Of a stretch of 6,101 nt of DNA, positions 1-4,701 are shown piece by piece. This DNA is from Synergistaceae bacterium UBA1037 (lineage in GTDB: Bacteria > Synergistota > Synergistia > Synergistales > Synergistaceae). The stretch spans positions 2,694 through 8,794 of the forward strand of contig DCEE01000059.1 of the NCBI GenBank assembly GCA_002316795.1, in the 5' to 3' direction. The notes beneath the pieces are model-generated. The model made no database searches, had not been told where the DNA came from, and worked only from the letters and a program-made list of their open reading frames with translations. The position numbers and the translations under genes were made by a program. The first letter of the stretch is position 1; each line of letters begins with the position of its first letter.

Positions 1-105
1 ATGGGCTTCTGCGAACCGGATATCCGCATGCCGCTTACGGAGATGGACAACGCTAAGTTCGCCCGGATGATCGAACTTATGAGGGCAGAGGGCATCTCGG
101 TATGA
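1..105 (+). CDS. dapA: 4-hydroxy-tetrahydrodipicolinate synthase, C-terminal end (partial)
   Basis: The reading frame enters from the left edge and ends at TGA 103-105, so only about 34 C-terminal residues are visible. The ATG at position 1 is probably an internal methionine, not the start. The residues include 'IRMPLTEMD' followed by a short helix with 'MIELMRAEG', which matches the usual DapA tail (an R-x-P-L-x-x-[ML] stretch followed by a terminal helix). DapA condenses pyruvate with aspartate semialdehyde in the cytoplasm, the first committed step to diaminopimelate and lysine. The identification leans heavily on the neighbour: the stop overlaps the dapB start by 4 nt (ATGA, 102-105), a typical dapA-dapB arrangement. 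The catalytic part of the protein is outside the window. Confidence 0.75.
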   Translation: MGFCEPDIRMPLTEMDNAKFARMIELMRAEGISV

Positions 106-845
106 TGAGGGTCATAGTTAACGGCGCGAACGGAAGAATGGGCAGGGAAGTCGTATCTCTGCTCGACAAAAGTTCCGGAGCCCTGGGAGCAGTCCTTGCA
201 GCCGCAGTTGATGTTGCTGACGGCGAAGAGGGCAGTTATTCCTCTCTGGCGAACTATACGGGGCCGGCAGACGTAATAATTGATTTTACATTCCATACTA
301 CAGCAGCCGAACTGACAGAATATGCCATATCCAGAGGCCTTCCGCTGGTGATCGCCACAACGGGCCATACTCAGGAAGAACTTGCGGTCATCCGAAAGGC
401 TGCACTGAAGATCCCGGTATTTCAGGCTTCGAACATGTCCATCGGCATAGCTCTTCTTGTGGAATTCGCGAAACAGGCAGCCCGTGCCTTTCCCGATGCA
501 AATATTGAAATAGTTGAAAAACACCACAACCGTAAAAAAGACGCGCCAAGCGGCACAGCGATGACCATAGCGGACGCACTGGCAGAGATCCGTTCAGGAG
601 CAGAGATAAAATGCGGCCGCAGTGGTTTTGAGGAGAGGGACCCGGACGAGATCACTATACACTCCCTCAGGATGGGGGATATTGTCGGCGAGCACGAAGT
701 CTTTATTACTACGTATACCCAACAGCTCGCATTGAGGCATGAGGCGTTCAGCCGCACCCTTTTTGCTGAGGGCGCACTCTGCGCGGCGAGGTTTCTGGCA
801 GGAAAACCTGCAGGATATTACAGGATGGAGGACATGATCAGATGA
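102..845 (+). CDS. dapB: 4-hydroxy-tetrahydrodipicolinate reductase
   Basis: A 247-residue cytoplasmic enzyme that reduces 4-hydroxy-tetrahydrodipicolinate to tetrahydrodipicolinate with NAD(P)H. The N-terminal Rossmann motif is 'NGANGRMG' (residues 7-14). The catalytic signature 'EKHHNRKKDAPSGTA' starts at residue 139, with H141, H142 and K145 corresponding to E. coli H159, H160 and K163. The sequences 'ATTGHT' and 'SNMSIGI' are also typical of DapB. The protein is shorter than the 273-residue E. coli enzyme but in the range of other bacterial DapBs. Two adjacent ATG codons (102 and 105) could start it. The first is favoured because GAGGG at 88-92 sits 9 nt upstream, and it gives the ATGA overlap with dapA. 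Its own stop overlaps the ddh start by 4 nt, so the three genes are probably translationally coupled. Confidence 0.96.
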   Translation: MMRVIVNGANGRMGREVVSLLDKSSGALGAVLAAAVDVADGEEGSYSSLANYTGPADVIIDFTFHTTAAELTEYAISRGLPLVIATTGHTQEELAVIRKAALKIPVFQASNMSIGIALLVEFAKQAARAFPDANIEIVEKHHNRKKDAPSGTAMTIADALAEIRSGAEIKCGRSGFEERDPDEITIHSLRMGDIVGEHEVFITTYTQQLALRHEAFSRTLFAEGALCAARFLAGKPAGYYRMEDMIR

Positions 846-1834
846 CAAAAAAAATCCGAATTGGCATTGCCGGATATGGCAATCTGGGAAAGGGAACCGA
901 GGCTGCCATTATGCAAAATGAGGACATGGAGCTTGTCGCGGTCGTTACCCGCAGGGATCCATCTGCCCTTGACCTGCAGACGAAGAGTGCCATAAGAGTT
1001 CACATGTCTGATATCGAAAGCCTCAAGGAAAGTATCGACGTAATGATGATCTGCGGCGGCAGCGCGACAGATCTTCCTGAGATGTCACCCAAACTGGCGG
1101 GGATGTTCAATATTATCGACAGTTTCGATACGCATAAAAATATTCCCGGCCACTTTGACACCGTAGACCTTTCTGCAAAGGCAGGCGGCCATCTGGCGCT
1201 TATTTCAGCCGGATGGGATCCGGGATATTTTTCTTTGATGCGCCTCTACGCATCTTCCGTGCTGCCTGAAGGCACCGACTACACTTTCTGGGGACCGGGC
1301 GTAAGCCAGGGGCATTCCGATGCTATCCGAAGGATACACGGAGTACTAAGCGCCACGCAATACACTATCCCTGTAAGCTGCAGCGTCGAGGCGGTCCGTA
1401 AAGGGGAATGTCCCTGCCTGACAGCAGGGCAGAAGCATACAAGAGACTGTTACGTTGTGGTCCGTGAGGATGCAGATAAAGAGCGCATAGAGAAAGAGAT
1501 AAAATGTATGCCCAATTATTTCGCGGATTACGATACAACTGTGACGTTCATAACAGCTGAGGAGATGGCAAGGGACCACTGCACCCTGCCTCATGGGGGA
1601 TTCGTCATCCGTACCGGAAGAACGGGCTTCCGCAAAGAAAACAAAAGCACCATTGAGTTCCGCCTTGCCCTTGAATCAAACCCGGAATTCACATCCAGTT
1701 TCCTCGTTGCATACGCAAGAGCCGTATACAGGCTCAGCATCAAAGGGGAGACAGGTGCCAGGACTGTCTTTGACATACCTCCCGCACTCATTTCACCTCT
1801 GTCACCGGAACAGCTTAGGACAACAATGCTGTAA
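842..1834 (+). CDS. ddh: meso-diaminopimelate D-dehydrogenase
   Basis: A 330-residue NADPH-dependent dehydrogenase that converts tetrahydrodipicolinate plus ammonia directly to meso-diaminopimelate (reversibly), bypassing the succinylase, acetylase and aminotransferase branches. The Rossmann motif is 'GIAGYGNLG' (8-16). Hallmark family blocks follow in order: 'GGSATDLPEMSPK', 'DSFDTHKNIPGH', 'SAGWDPGYFS', 'FWGPGVSQGHSDAIRRI', 'MPNYFADY' and 'LPHGGFVIRTG'. These align by eye along the whole length with the Corynebacterium glutamicum enzyme, and the length is normal for the family. GGAGG at 827-831 lies 10 nt before the ATG, inside dapB. The gene is the last one of the visible dap operon. No convincing intrinsic terminator follows it, only a weak CTTTGA/TCAAAG inverted repeat (1839-1844 and 1868-1873). 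Confidence 0.95.
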   Translation: MTKKIRIGIAGYGNLGKGTEAAIMQNEDMELVAVVTRRDPSALDLQTKSAIRVHMSDIESLKESIDVMMICGGSATDLPEMSPKLAGMFNIIDSFDTHKNIPGHFDTVDLSAKAGGHLALISAGWDPGYFSLMRLYASSVLPEGTDYTFWGPGVSQGHSDAIRRIHGVLSATQYTIPVSCSVEAVRKGECPCLTAGQKHTRDCYVVVREDADKERIEKEIKCMPNYFADYDTTVTFITAEEMARDHCTLPHGGFVIRTGRTGFRKENKSTIEFRLALESNPEFTSSFLVAYARAVYRLSIKGETGARTVFDIPPALISPLSPEQLRTTML

Positions 1835-1913
1835 TGATCTTTGATACACGTCGGGTTGACGATTATTTCAAAGCAGTAGCGCCAAATTTTACATAATAAA
1901 GTTCAACAACCTT

Positions 1914-1928
1914 TGTGATAATGTCACA
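1914..1928. repeat. Inverted repeat TGTGA-N5-TCACA upstream of the flavoprotein gene
   Basis: TGTGA (1914-1918) and TCACA (1924-1928) form a perfect 5-bp inverted repeat around TAATG. The arms look like CRP/FNR-type or Rex-type half-sites, but those families normally use a 6-nt spacer between these arms and here it is 5. The same bases can be read as an extended -10 promoter element (TGT then GATAAT, 1914-1922), with no good -35 upstream. Either or both readings may hold. It abuts the GACATATGTC palindrome. Confidence 0.35.
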
Positions 1929-1939
1929 GACATATGTCT
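1928..1939. promoter_or_regulatory. Candidate operator, perfect 12-bp palindrome AGACATATGTCT
   Basis: AGACATATGTCT is its own reverse complement. Its central ten bases GACATATGTC occur again in front of the DUF5320 operon (3957-3966) and, with one change, at 3918-3927. It lies 56 bp upstream of the flavoprotein ATG. If the TGTGATAAT at 1914-1922 is the -10 region, the palindrome would cover the start of the transcript, a repressing position. The sharing between two units is seen directly; the operator function is inferred. Confidence 0.55.
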
Positions 1940-1995
1940 TCCAATCGTGAAATAATGCAGCATAGACAATAAAAAATCAAAGGGGGACTTTATAA

Positions 1996-3369
1996 ATGAA
2001 AAAGACAGATCTGCTTGTAATTGGAGGAAGCGCAGGCGGCATCCTCAGCGCTACGATGGCGCGCAAGGCATATGGTGAAATAAACATCACCGTTATCAGG
2101 GATACCGATGCCGTAATGGTTCCCTGCGGCATACCCTACATTTACGGTACTCTAAAATGCACAAGCAAAAATGTGATCCCCGATAAAATGCTTGTCGACG
2201 CAAAGATCGACCTTGTGGTCGGTACGGTAGTGAAGATAGACAAGGAGAACAAGACTGTAACTACAAAAGAGAACGAGACATACAGCTACAAAAAGCTAGT
2301 AATTGCGACCGGCTCGCTTCCGATCATCCCTACGTTCATTCAGGGATACGAGCTTGAAAACGTATTTCCGATCTATAAGAATCAGGATTATCTCAACGCT
2401 ATCCTGGAGAAACTGGAAACGGTAGAAAATGTCGCTGTTATCGGCGGCGGATTCATAGGAGTTGAATTTGCCGAGCAGATAAGCATGACAGGCAAAAAAG
2501 TGACTTTGGTGGAAATGGCTGACGCATGTCTCTGGCAGGCGTTTGACAAAAGTTTTACAGACGACATCGAGAAAATGATGAAGGATAAAGGCATCAATGT
2601 CCTCACTAATACAAAAGTCAAAAAAATTATCGGTGATAAAAAGGCCGAGGCGCTTGAACTTGATAATGGCCAAAAGATCCCTGCTGAATTGGTAATACTT
2701 GGCCTTGGGGTAAGGCCAAACGGCCTGCTTGCGAAGGAAGCGGGGCTTGATGTCAACGCCAAGGGCGCGATCATCGTTGACCAGTACACCAGGACAAGCG
2801 ACCCTGACATTTTTGCTGTGGGTGACTGTGCCGAGAAGAAGTGCTTCTTCACAAACAAGGATGTACCGGTCCTTCTTGCTTCAACTGCAGCAATGGAAGC
2901 AAAGATAGCAGGAAGCAATGCATTCCAGTTGAGACTCATCAGAGCCAACAAAGGTACGATAAGCGCGTTTTCAACGCAGATCTTCGGAAAGACATTTGCC
3001 GCTGCCGGACTCACAGAGGCAAGGGCCAGACAGGAAGGCTTTACGATAAATGTCGGCGAATTTACAACGATGGACCGCCATCCCGGATCACTTCCCGGAA
3101 CAAGCACGGTACAGATCAAGCTTATCTTCTCTAAGTGCTCTGGAGTCATTCTAGGAGCTCAGATATCCGGAGGAGACAGTGTCGGCGAGATGATCAACAT
3201 AGCAAGCCTGGCAATTCAGAAGGGTATGACTGCCACAGAACTCAACACATTCCAGGTGGCGACTCATCCGCTTCTCTCGGCATCGCCGATCGCCTATCCG
3301 ATCAACGCGGCCTCTATGAACGCCATCGCACAGAACTGCAGGCACCTCAACGAGGGCCTGGTGATTTAA
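1996..3369 (+). CDS. FAD/NAD(P)-dependent pyridine nucleotide-disulfide oxidoreductase (CoA-disulfide reductase / NADH oxidase type)
   Basis: A 457-residue soluble flavoprotein with the full two-dinucleotide-fold layout. The FAD-binding 'GGSAGG' is at 10-15, 'VPCGIPY' places a single redox cysteine at C44, 'ATGS' is at 104-107, the NAD(P) motif 'GGGFIGVEFAE' starts at 150, and the second FAD motif 'AVGDCAE' is near 274-280. A dimerisation domain fills the C-terminal third, with 'GAQISGGDSVGEMINIASLAI'-type sequence and the ending 'THPLLSASPIAYPI'. A single active-site Cys in this position is typical of CoA-disulfide reductases, water-forming NADH oxidases, NADH peroxidases and NAD(P)H sulfur or persulfide reductases. 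The lone Cys rules out the CxxxxC disulfide of glutathione reductase-like enzymes but does not fix the substrate. No rhodanese or TusA domain is fused. AGGGGG at 1981-1986 gives a strong ribosome site 9 nt before the ATG. The gene has its own upstream region with a palindrome shared with the Fe-S cluster operon, suggesting a related role in thiol/sulfur or oxygen handling. Confidence 0.9.
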   Translation: MKKTDLLVIGGSAGGILSATMARKAYGEINITVIRDTDAVMVPCGIPYIYGTLKCTSKNVIPDKMLVDAKIDLVVGTVVKIDKENKTVTTKENETYSYKKLVIATGSLPIIPTFIQGYELENVFPIYKNQDYLNAILEKLETVENVAVIGGGFIGVEFAEQISMTGKKVTLVEMADACLWQAFDKSFTDDIEKMMKDKGINVLTNTKVKKIIGDKKAEALELDNGQKIPAELVILGLGVRPNGLLAKEAGLDVNAKGAIIVDQYTRTSDPDIFAVGDCAEKKCFFTNKDVPVLLASTAAMEAKIAGSNAFQLRLIRANKGTISAFSTQIFGKTFAAAGLTEARARQEGFTINVGEFTTMDRHPGSLPGTSTVQIKLIFSKCSGVILGAQISGGDSVGEMINIASLAIQKGMTATELNTFQVATHPLLSASPIAYPINAASMNAIAQNCRHLNEGLVI

Positions 3370-3386
3370 AAGTACCACTGTACTTT
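3369..3386 (+). other. Short perfect hairpin at the flavoprotein stop codon
   Basis: AAAGTAC (3369-3375) and GTACTTT (3380-3386) pair perfectly around a CACT tetraloop, starting at the last base of the TAA stop. The stem is A/T-rich and is not followed by a T-run, so it is probably a 3'-end stabiliser or a small operator-like dyad and not a terminator. Confidence 0.35.
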
Positions 3387-3403
3387 ATTAAAGTAAGTAT
3401 TTT

Positions 3404-3433
3404 GCAGTCCTTTATTTCCGGGGCTGCATTTTT
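3404..3433 (+). terminator. Probable intrinsic terminator after the flavoprotein gene
   Basis: GCAGTCC (3404-3410) pairs with GGGCTGC (3421-3427) across a 10-nt loop, with one G-U pair, and is followed by ATTTTT (3428-3433). The stem is only 7 bp and the T-run is short, so termination may be partial. It separates the flavoprotein gene from the cupin gene. Confidence 0.6.
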
Positions 3434-3441
3434 AAGCACTT

Positions 3442-3472
3442 TTAACATTCACAGAGCTCAATGTAATGTTAA
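3442..3472. promoter_or_regulatory. Inverted repeat TTAACATT-N15-AATGTTAA, candidate regulatory/promoter region of the cupin gene
   Basis: TTAACATT (3442-3449) and AATGTTAA (3465-3472) are perfect 8-bp inverted arms with a 15-nt spacer, centred about 59 bp before the cupin ATG. A weak sigma-70 promoter could overlap it: TTCACA (3448-3453), 16 nt, TAAGAT (3470-3475). The arms differ from the GACATATGTC palindrome, so a different regulator is implied if the repeat is functional. The AT-rich context lowers its significance. Confidence 0.35.
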
Positions 3473-3515
3473 GATATTAAAACATAAATTGATCACAAAA
3501 AGAGGAGATGACAAG

Positions 3516-3827
3516 ATGATCGAGCAGGTATTCAAGATCGCTTCAGGTAACAGCAAGGTAGTGGAAAAGGTAATACAGGACGAAAACGTACACTACATGC
3601 ATATGATCTTCAACAAGGACGAAGGAGCTCCTGAACATTTTTCAAATTCAAACGTATACATGACTGTTGTGAGAGGCAAACTTTCAATAGCTTTAAATGA
3701 ACAGGACATGCATGAATACCCGGCGTCAACCGTACTCAAAATTCCGATGGGAACTAAGATGAACTTCAGGAACCTCCATGATGATACTCTGGAATTGATA
3801 GTCGTAAAGGCACCCGCTCCAAAATAA
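3516..3827 (+). CDS. Small cupin-fold protein with degenerate metal site
   Basis: A 103-residue protein predicted to be one cupin beta-barrel, with no signal peptide or membrane segment. Cupin motif 1 maps to 'EGAPEHFSNSNVYMTVVRG': H41 and the closing G54 are present, but the second His of HxH is S43 and the usual Glu is V47. Motif 2 maps to 'PMGTKMNFRN': P77, G79 and N86 are present, while the His is M82. Only one of the four usual ligands remains, so it may bind a small molecule or act structurally instead of serving as a metal oxidase or isomerase. The ATG at 3516 is chosen because AGAGGAG (3501-3507) lies 8 nt upstream. The frame stays open further upstream but only through the flavoprotein gene. 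Probable single-gene unit between two terminators. The specific function is not recognised. Confidence 0.8.
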   Translation: MIEQVFKIASGNSKVVEKVIQDENVHYMHMIFNKDEGAPEHFSNSNVYMTVVRGKLSIALNEQDMHEYPASTVLKIPMGTKMNFRNLHDDTLELIVVKAPAPK

Positions 3828-3853
3828 GATAGCTTGTCAGTTAACATAATTAT

Positions 3854-3892
3854 AAAAACGGGAAAACGTCACTAGATGTTTTCCCGTTTTTT
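3854..3892 (+). terminator. Strong intrinsic terminator after the cupin gene
   Basis: A long stem pairs AAAACGGGAAAAC (3855-3867) with GTTTTCCCGTTTT (3878-3890) perfectly. It extends inward through GTC/GAT (one G-U pair) to an ACTA tetraloop at 3871-3874. T-runs close the 3' side (3887-3892) and an A-run opens the 5' side, so it could act in both directions. It insulates the cupin gene from the following promoter. Confidence 0.92.
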
Positions 3893-3915
3893 GTATGAAT
3901 ATAAGAAAGCAGTTA

Positions 3916-3943
3916 TTGACATATGCCATAAACAATATATAAT
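3916..3943 (+). promoter_or_regulatory. Consensus sigma-70 promoter of the DUF5320/DUF134/Fe-S operon
   Basis: TTGACA (3916-3921) and TATAAT (3938-3943) are both exact consensus hexamers, 16 nt apart. Transcription should begin near 3950, giving a leader of about 40 nt before the ATG at 3990. Such a strong promoter flanked by palindromes is what one expects for a unit normally held off by a repressor. Confidence 0.85.
3917..3928. promoter_or_regulatory. Candidate operator copy 1 (TGACATATGCCA) overlapping the -35 box
   Basis: This site differs from the perfect palindrome TGACATATGTCA by one base (C for T at position 10). It covers most of the TTGACA -35 hexamer, so bound protein would block RNA polymerase. 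It lies 39 bp centre to centre from copy 2. The location over the -35 box also explains part of the resemblance (TGACA is shared), so this copy is weaker evidence than copy 2. Confidence 0.5.
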
Positions 3944-3955
3944 TATTTTTATAAA

Positions 3956-3967
3956 TGACATATGTCA
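3956..3967. promoter_or_regulatory. Candidate operator copy 2, perfect 12-bp palindrome TGACATATGTCA
   Basis: A perfect palindrome located just after the predicted transcription start (near 3950) and before the ribosome site AAAAGGAGTG. Its core GACATATGTC is identical to the core upstream of the flavoprotein gene (1929-1938). Its position between start site and gene is typical of a repressor operator. Confidence 0.6.
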
Positions 3968-3989
3968 ATAATAAAAAGGAGTGATAAGC

Positions 3990-4253
3990 ATGCCAAGAGG
4001 AGACGGGACCGGACCGATGGGCAGAGGCTCAATGACAGGGAGAGGAATGGGGTACTGCGTAAGGGCTTTTGAAAGCGGCGAGGCCTCTTATATAGGCGGC
4101 GGCGTCAGGAGAGGCCCCAGACGCTGGTTCGGCAGGGGATGTGCTGCAGTTCAATTTATGCCTGAAACAGAAAAGGAACTGCTCGAAGACGAGAAGTCGA
4201 AGCTTCAACGACGACTTGAGTCTATCAAAAAAGAGCTCGAAAAACTGAATTAG
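3990..4253 (+). CDS. DUF5320 family protein
   Basis: An 87-residue protein opening with 'MPRGDGTGPMGRGSMTGRGM', the Gly/Arg/Met-rich signature of DUF5320, followed by 'GYC' and a second Gly/Arg patch 'GGGVRRGPRRWFGRGC' (about 36-51). The last 30 residues are charged and heptad-like ('EKELLEDEKSKLQRRLESIK', about 61-80), a probable short coiled coil for oligomerisation. Two cysteines (C23, C51) sit in the Gly-rich half. The family has no established biochemical function; it is often found beside DUF134, NifX-like and ferredoxin-ATPase genes, as here. ATG 3990 is preferred because AAAAGGAGTG (3975-3984) is well spaced, while the in-frame GTG at 3981 lies inside that ribosome site. It is the first gene of the operon. 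Confidence 0.88.
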   Translation: MPRGDGTGPMGRGSMTGRGMGYCVRAFESGEASYIGGGVRRGPRRWFGRGCAAVQFMPETEKELLEDEKSKLQRRLESIKKELEKLN

Positions 4254-4257
4254 ATAC

Positions 4258-4291
4258 TCAGGGAGAGAATGATCAGGCATTCCCTCCCTGA
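4258..4291 (+). other. Intercistronic hairpin between DUF5320 and DUF134 genes
   Basis: TCAGGGAG (4258-4265) pairs with CTCCCTGA (4284-4291) and GAATG (4267-4271) with CATTC (4278-4282), with one A/C mismatch and the loop ATCAGG. No T-run follows, so it is not a standard terminator. It ends 4 nt before AAAGGAGAG, the ribosome site of the next gene, so it may affect mRNA stability or relative expression of the regulator. It fills most of the 57-nt gap and argues against a longer start for DUF134. Confidence 0.6.
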
Positions 4292-4310
4292 AAACAAAGG
4301 AGAGACCGTG

Positions 4311-4664
4311 ATGCCAAGACCTATGAAATGGAGAAAGGTCTGTTCAATGCCGGAAACCAATCAGTTCGGACCGCTTGATCCCGGCAACGAAACAAGAGGT
4401 TCTGTCGTTATGACTGTAGACGAGTACGAGACGATAAGGCTTATCGATCTTGAACACTTCACGCAGGAAGAGTGCGCCGCAAATATGAACGTTGCAAGGA
4501 CTACCGTGCAGGGAATATACAACGAGGCCAGGAGAAAGCTTGCAGAGTCGCTCGTCAACGGCAAAGTCCTCTTTATCGGCGGAGGAGAGTACAGGCTCTG
4601 CGACGGTACGGAAAGCGGGTGCGGACGTCCGGGATGCCGCAGGAGAAATCACGGCGACAGCTGA
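4311..4664 (+). CDS. DUF134 (UPF0251) helix-turn-helix DNA-binding protein
   Basis: A 117-residue protein with the family opening 'MPRPMKWRKVC', then 'FGP' and 'VVMTVDEYETIRLIDLEHF' (32-50). A sigma-70 region-4-like helix-turn-helix follows, 'TQEECAANMNVARTTVQGI' (51-69), then 'ARRKLAESLVNGKVLFIGGG'. The C-terminus has C97, C104 and C109 in 'CDGTESGCGRPGCRRR', and C11 lies near the N-terminus, so a metal- or redox-sensing role is possible. ATG 4311 is chosen because it matches the conserved family start and AAAGGAGAG (4296-4304) is well placed. A longer in-frame ATG at 4269 lies inside the hairpin. As the only DNA-binding protein in view, and encoded within the operon, it is the best candidate to bind the GACATATGTC palindromes and autoregulate. 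That link is inference. Confidence 0.92.
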   Translation: MPRPMKWRKVCSMPETNQFGPLDPGNETRGSVVMTVDEYETIRLIDLEHFTQEECAANMNVARTTVQGIYNEARRKLAESLVNGKVLFIGGGEYRLCDGTESGCGRPGCRRRNHGDS

Positions 4665-4686
4665 AGCGTTGCCTATCTTTAAATGC

Positions 4687-4692
4687 AGGGAG
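4687..4692 (+). promoter_or_regulatory. Ribosome binding site deciding the NifU-like start
   Basis: AGGGAG is the only strong purine-rich site between the DUF134 stop (4664) and the conserved NifU-like sequence. It lies 9 nt before ATT 4702 and supports initiation there. No in-frame ATG or GTG lies at a suitable distance; the nearest in-frame ATG (4732) would remove the conserved first helix. Confidence 0.5.
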
Positions 4693-4701
4693 TGGATCAG
4701 G

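Noticed and set aside
1856..1861. TTGACG as a -35 box for the flavoprotein promoter
   Set aside because: No acceptable -10 hexamer lies 15-19 nt downstream; the sequence there is GC-rich (around 1879-1884).
1839..1873. CTTTGA/TCAAAG inverted repeat as the ddh terminator
   Set aside because: Only 6 bp of A/T-biased pairing with a long loop and no T-run afterwards.
2388..3149. Long minus-strand open frame of 253 codons inside the flavoprotein gene
   Set aside because: It is antisense to a clearly conserved flavoprotein, its product is Ser/Leu-rich low-complexity with no recognisable motif, and it has no supporting context.
3135..3515. Upstream in-frame extension of the cupin gene into the flavoprotein gene
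   Set aside because: The extension translates the wrong frame of the flavoprotein gene and crosses a probable terminator. The ATG at 3516 has a strong ribosome site and gives a normal small cupin.
4492..4701. Long N-terminal extension of the NifU-like gene through the DUF134 gene
   Set aside because: The extra residues are an off-frame reading of the conserved DUF134 sequence and resemble nothing in U-type scaffolds. It is kept only as a caution in the start-codon finding.
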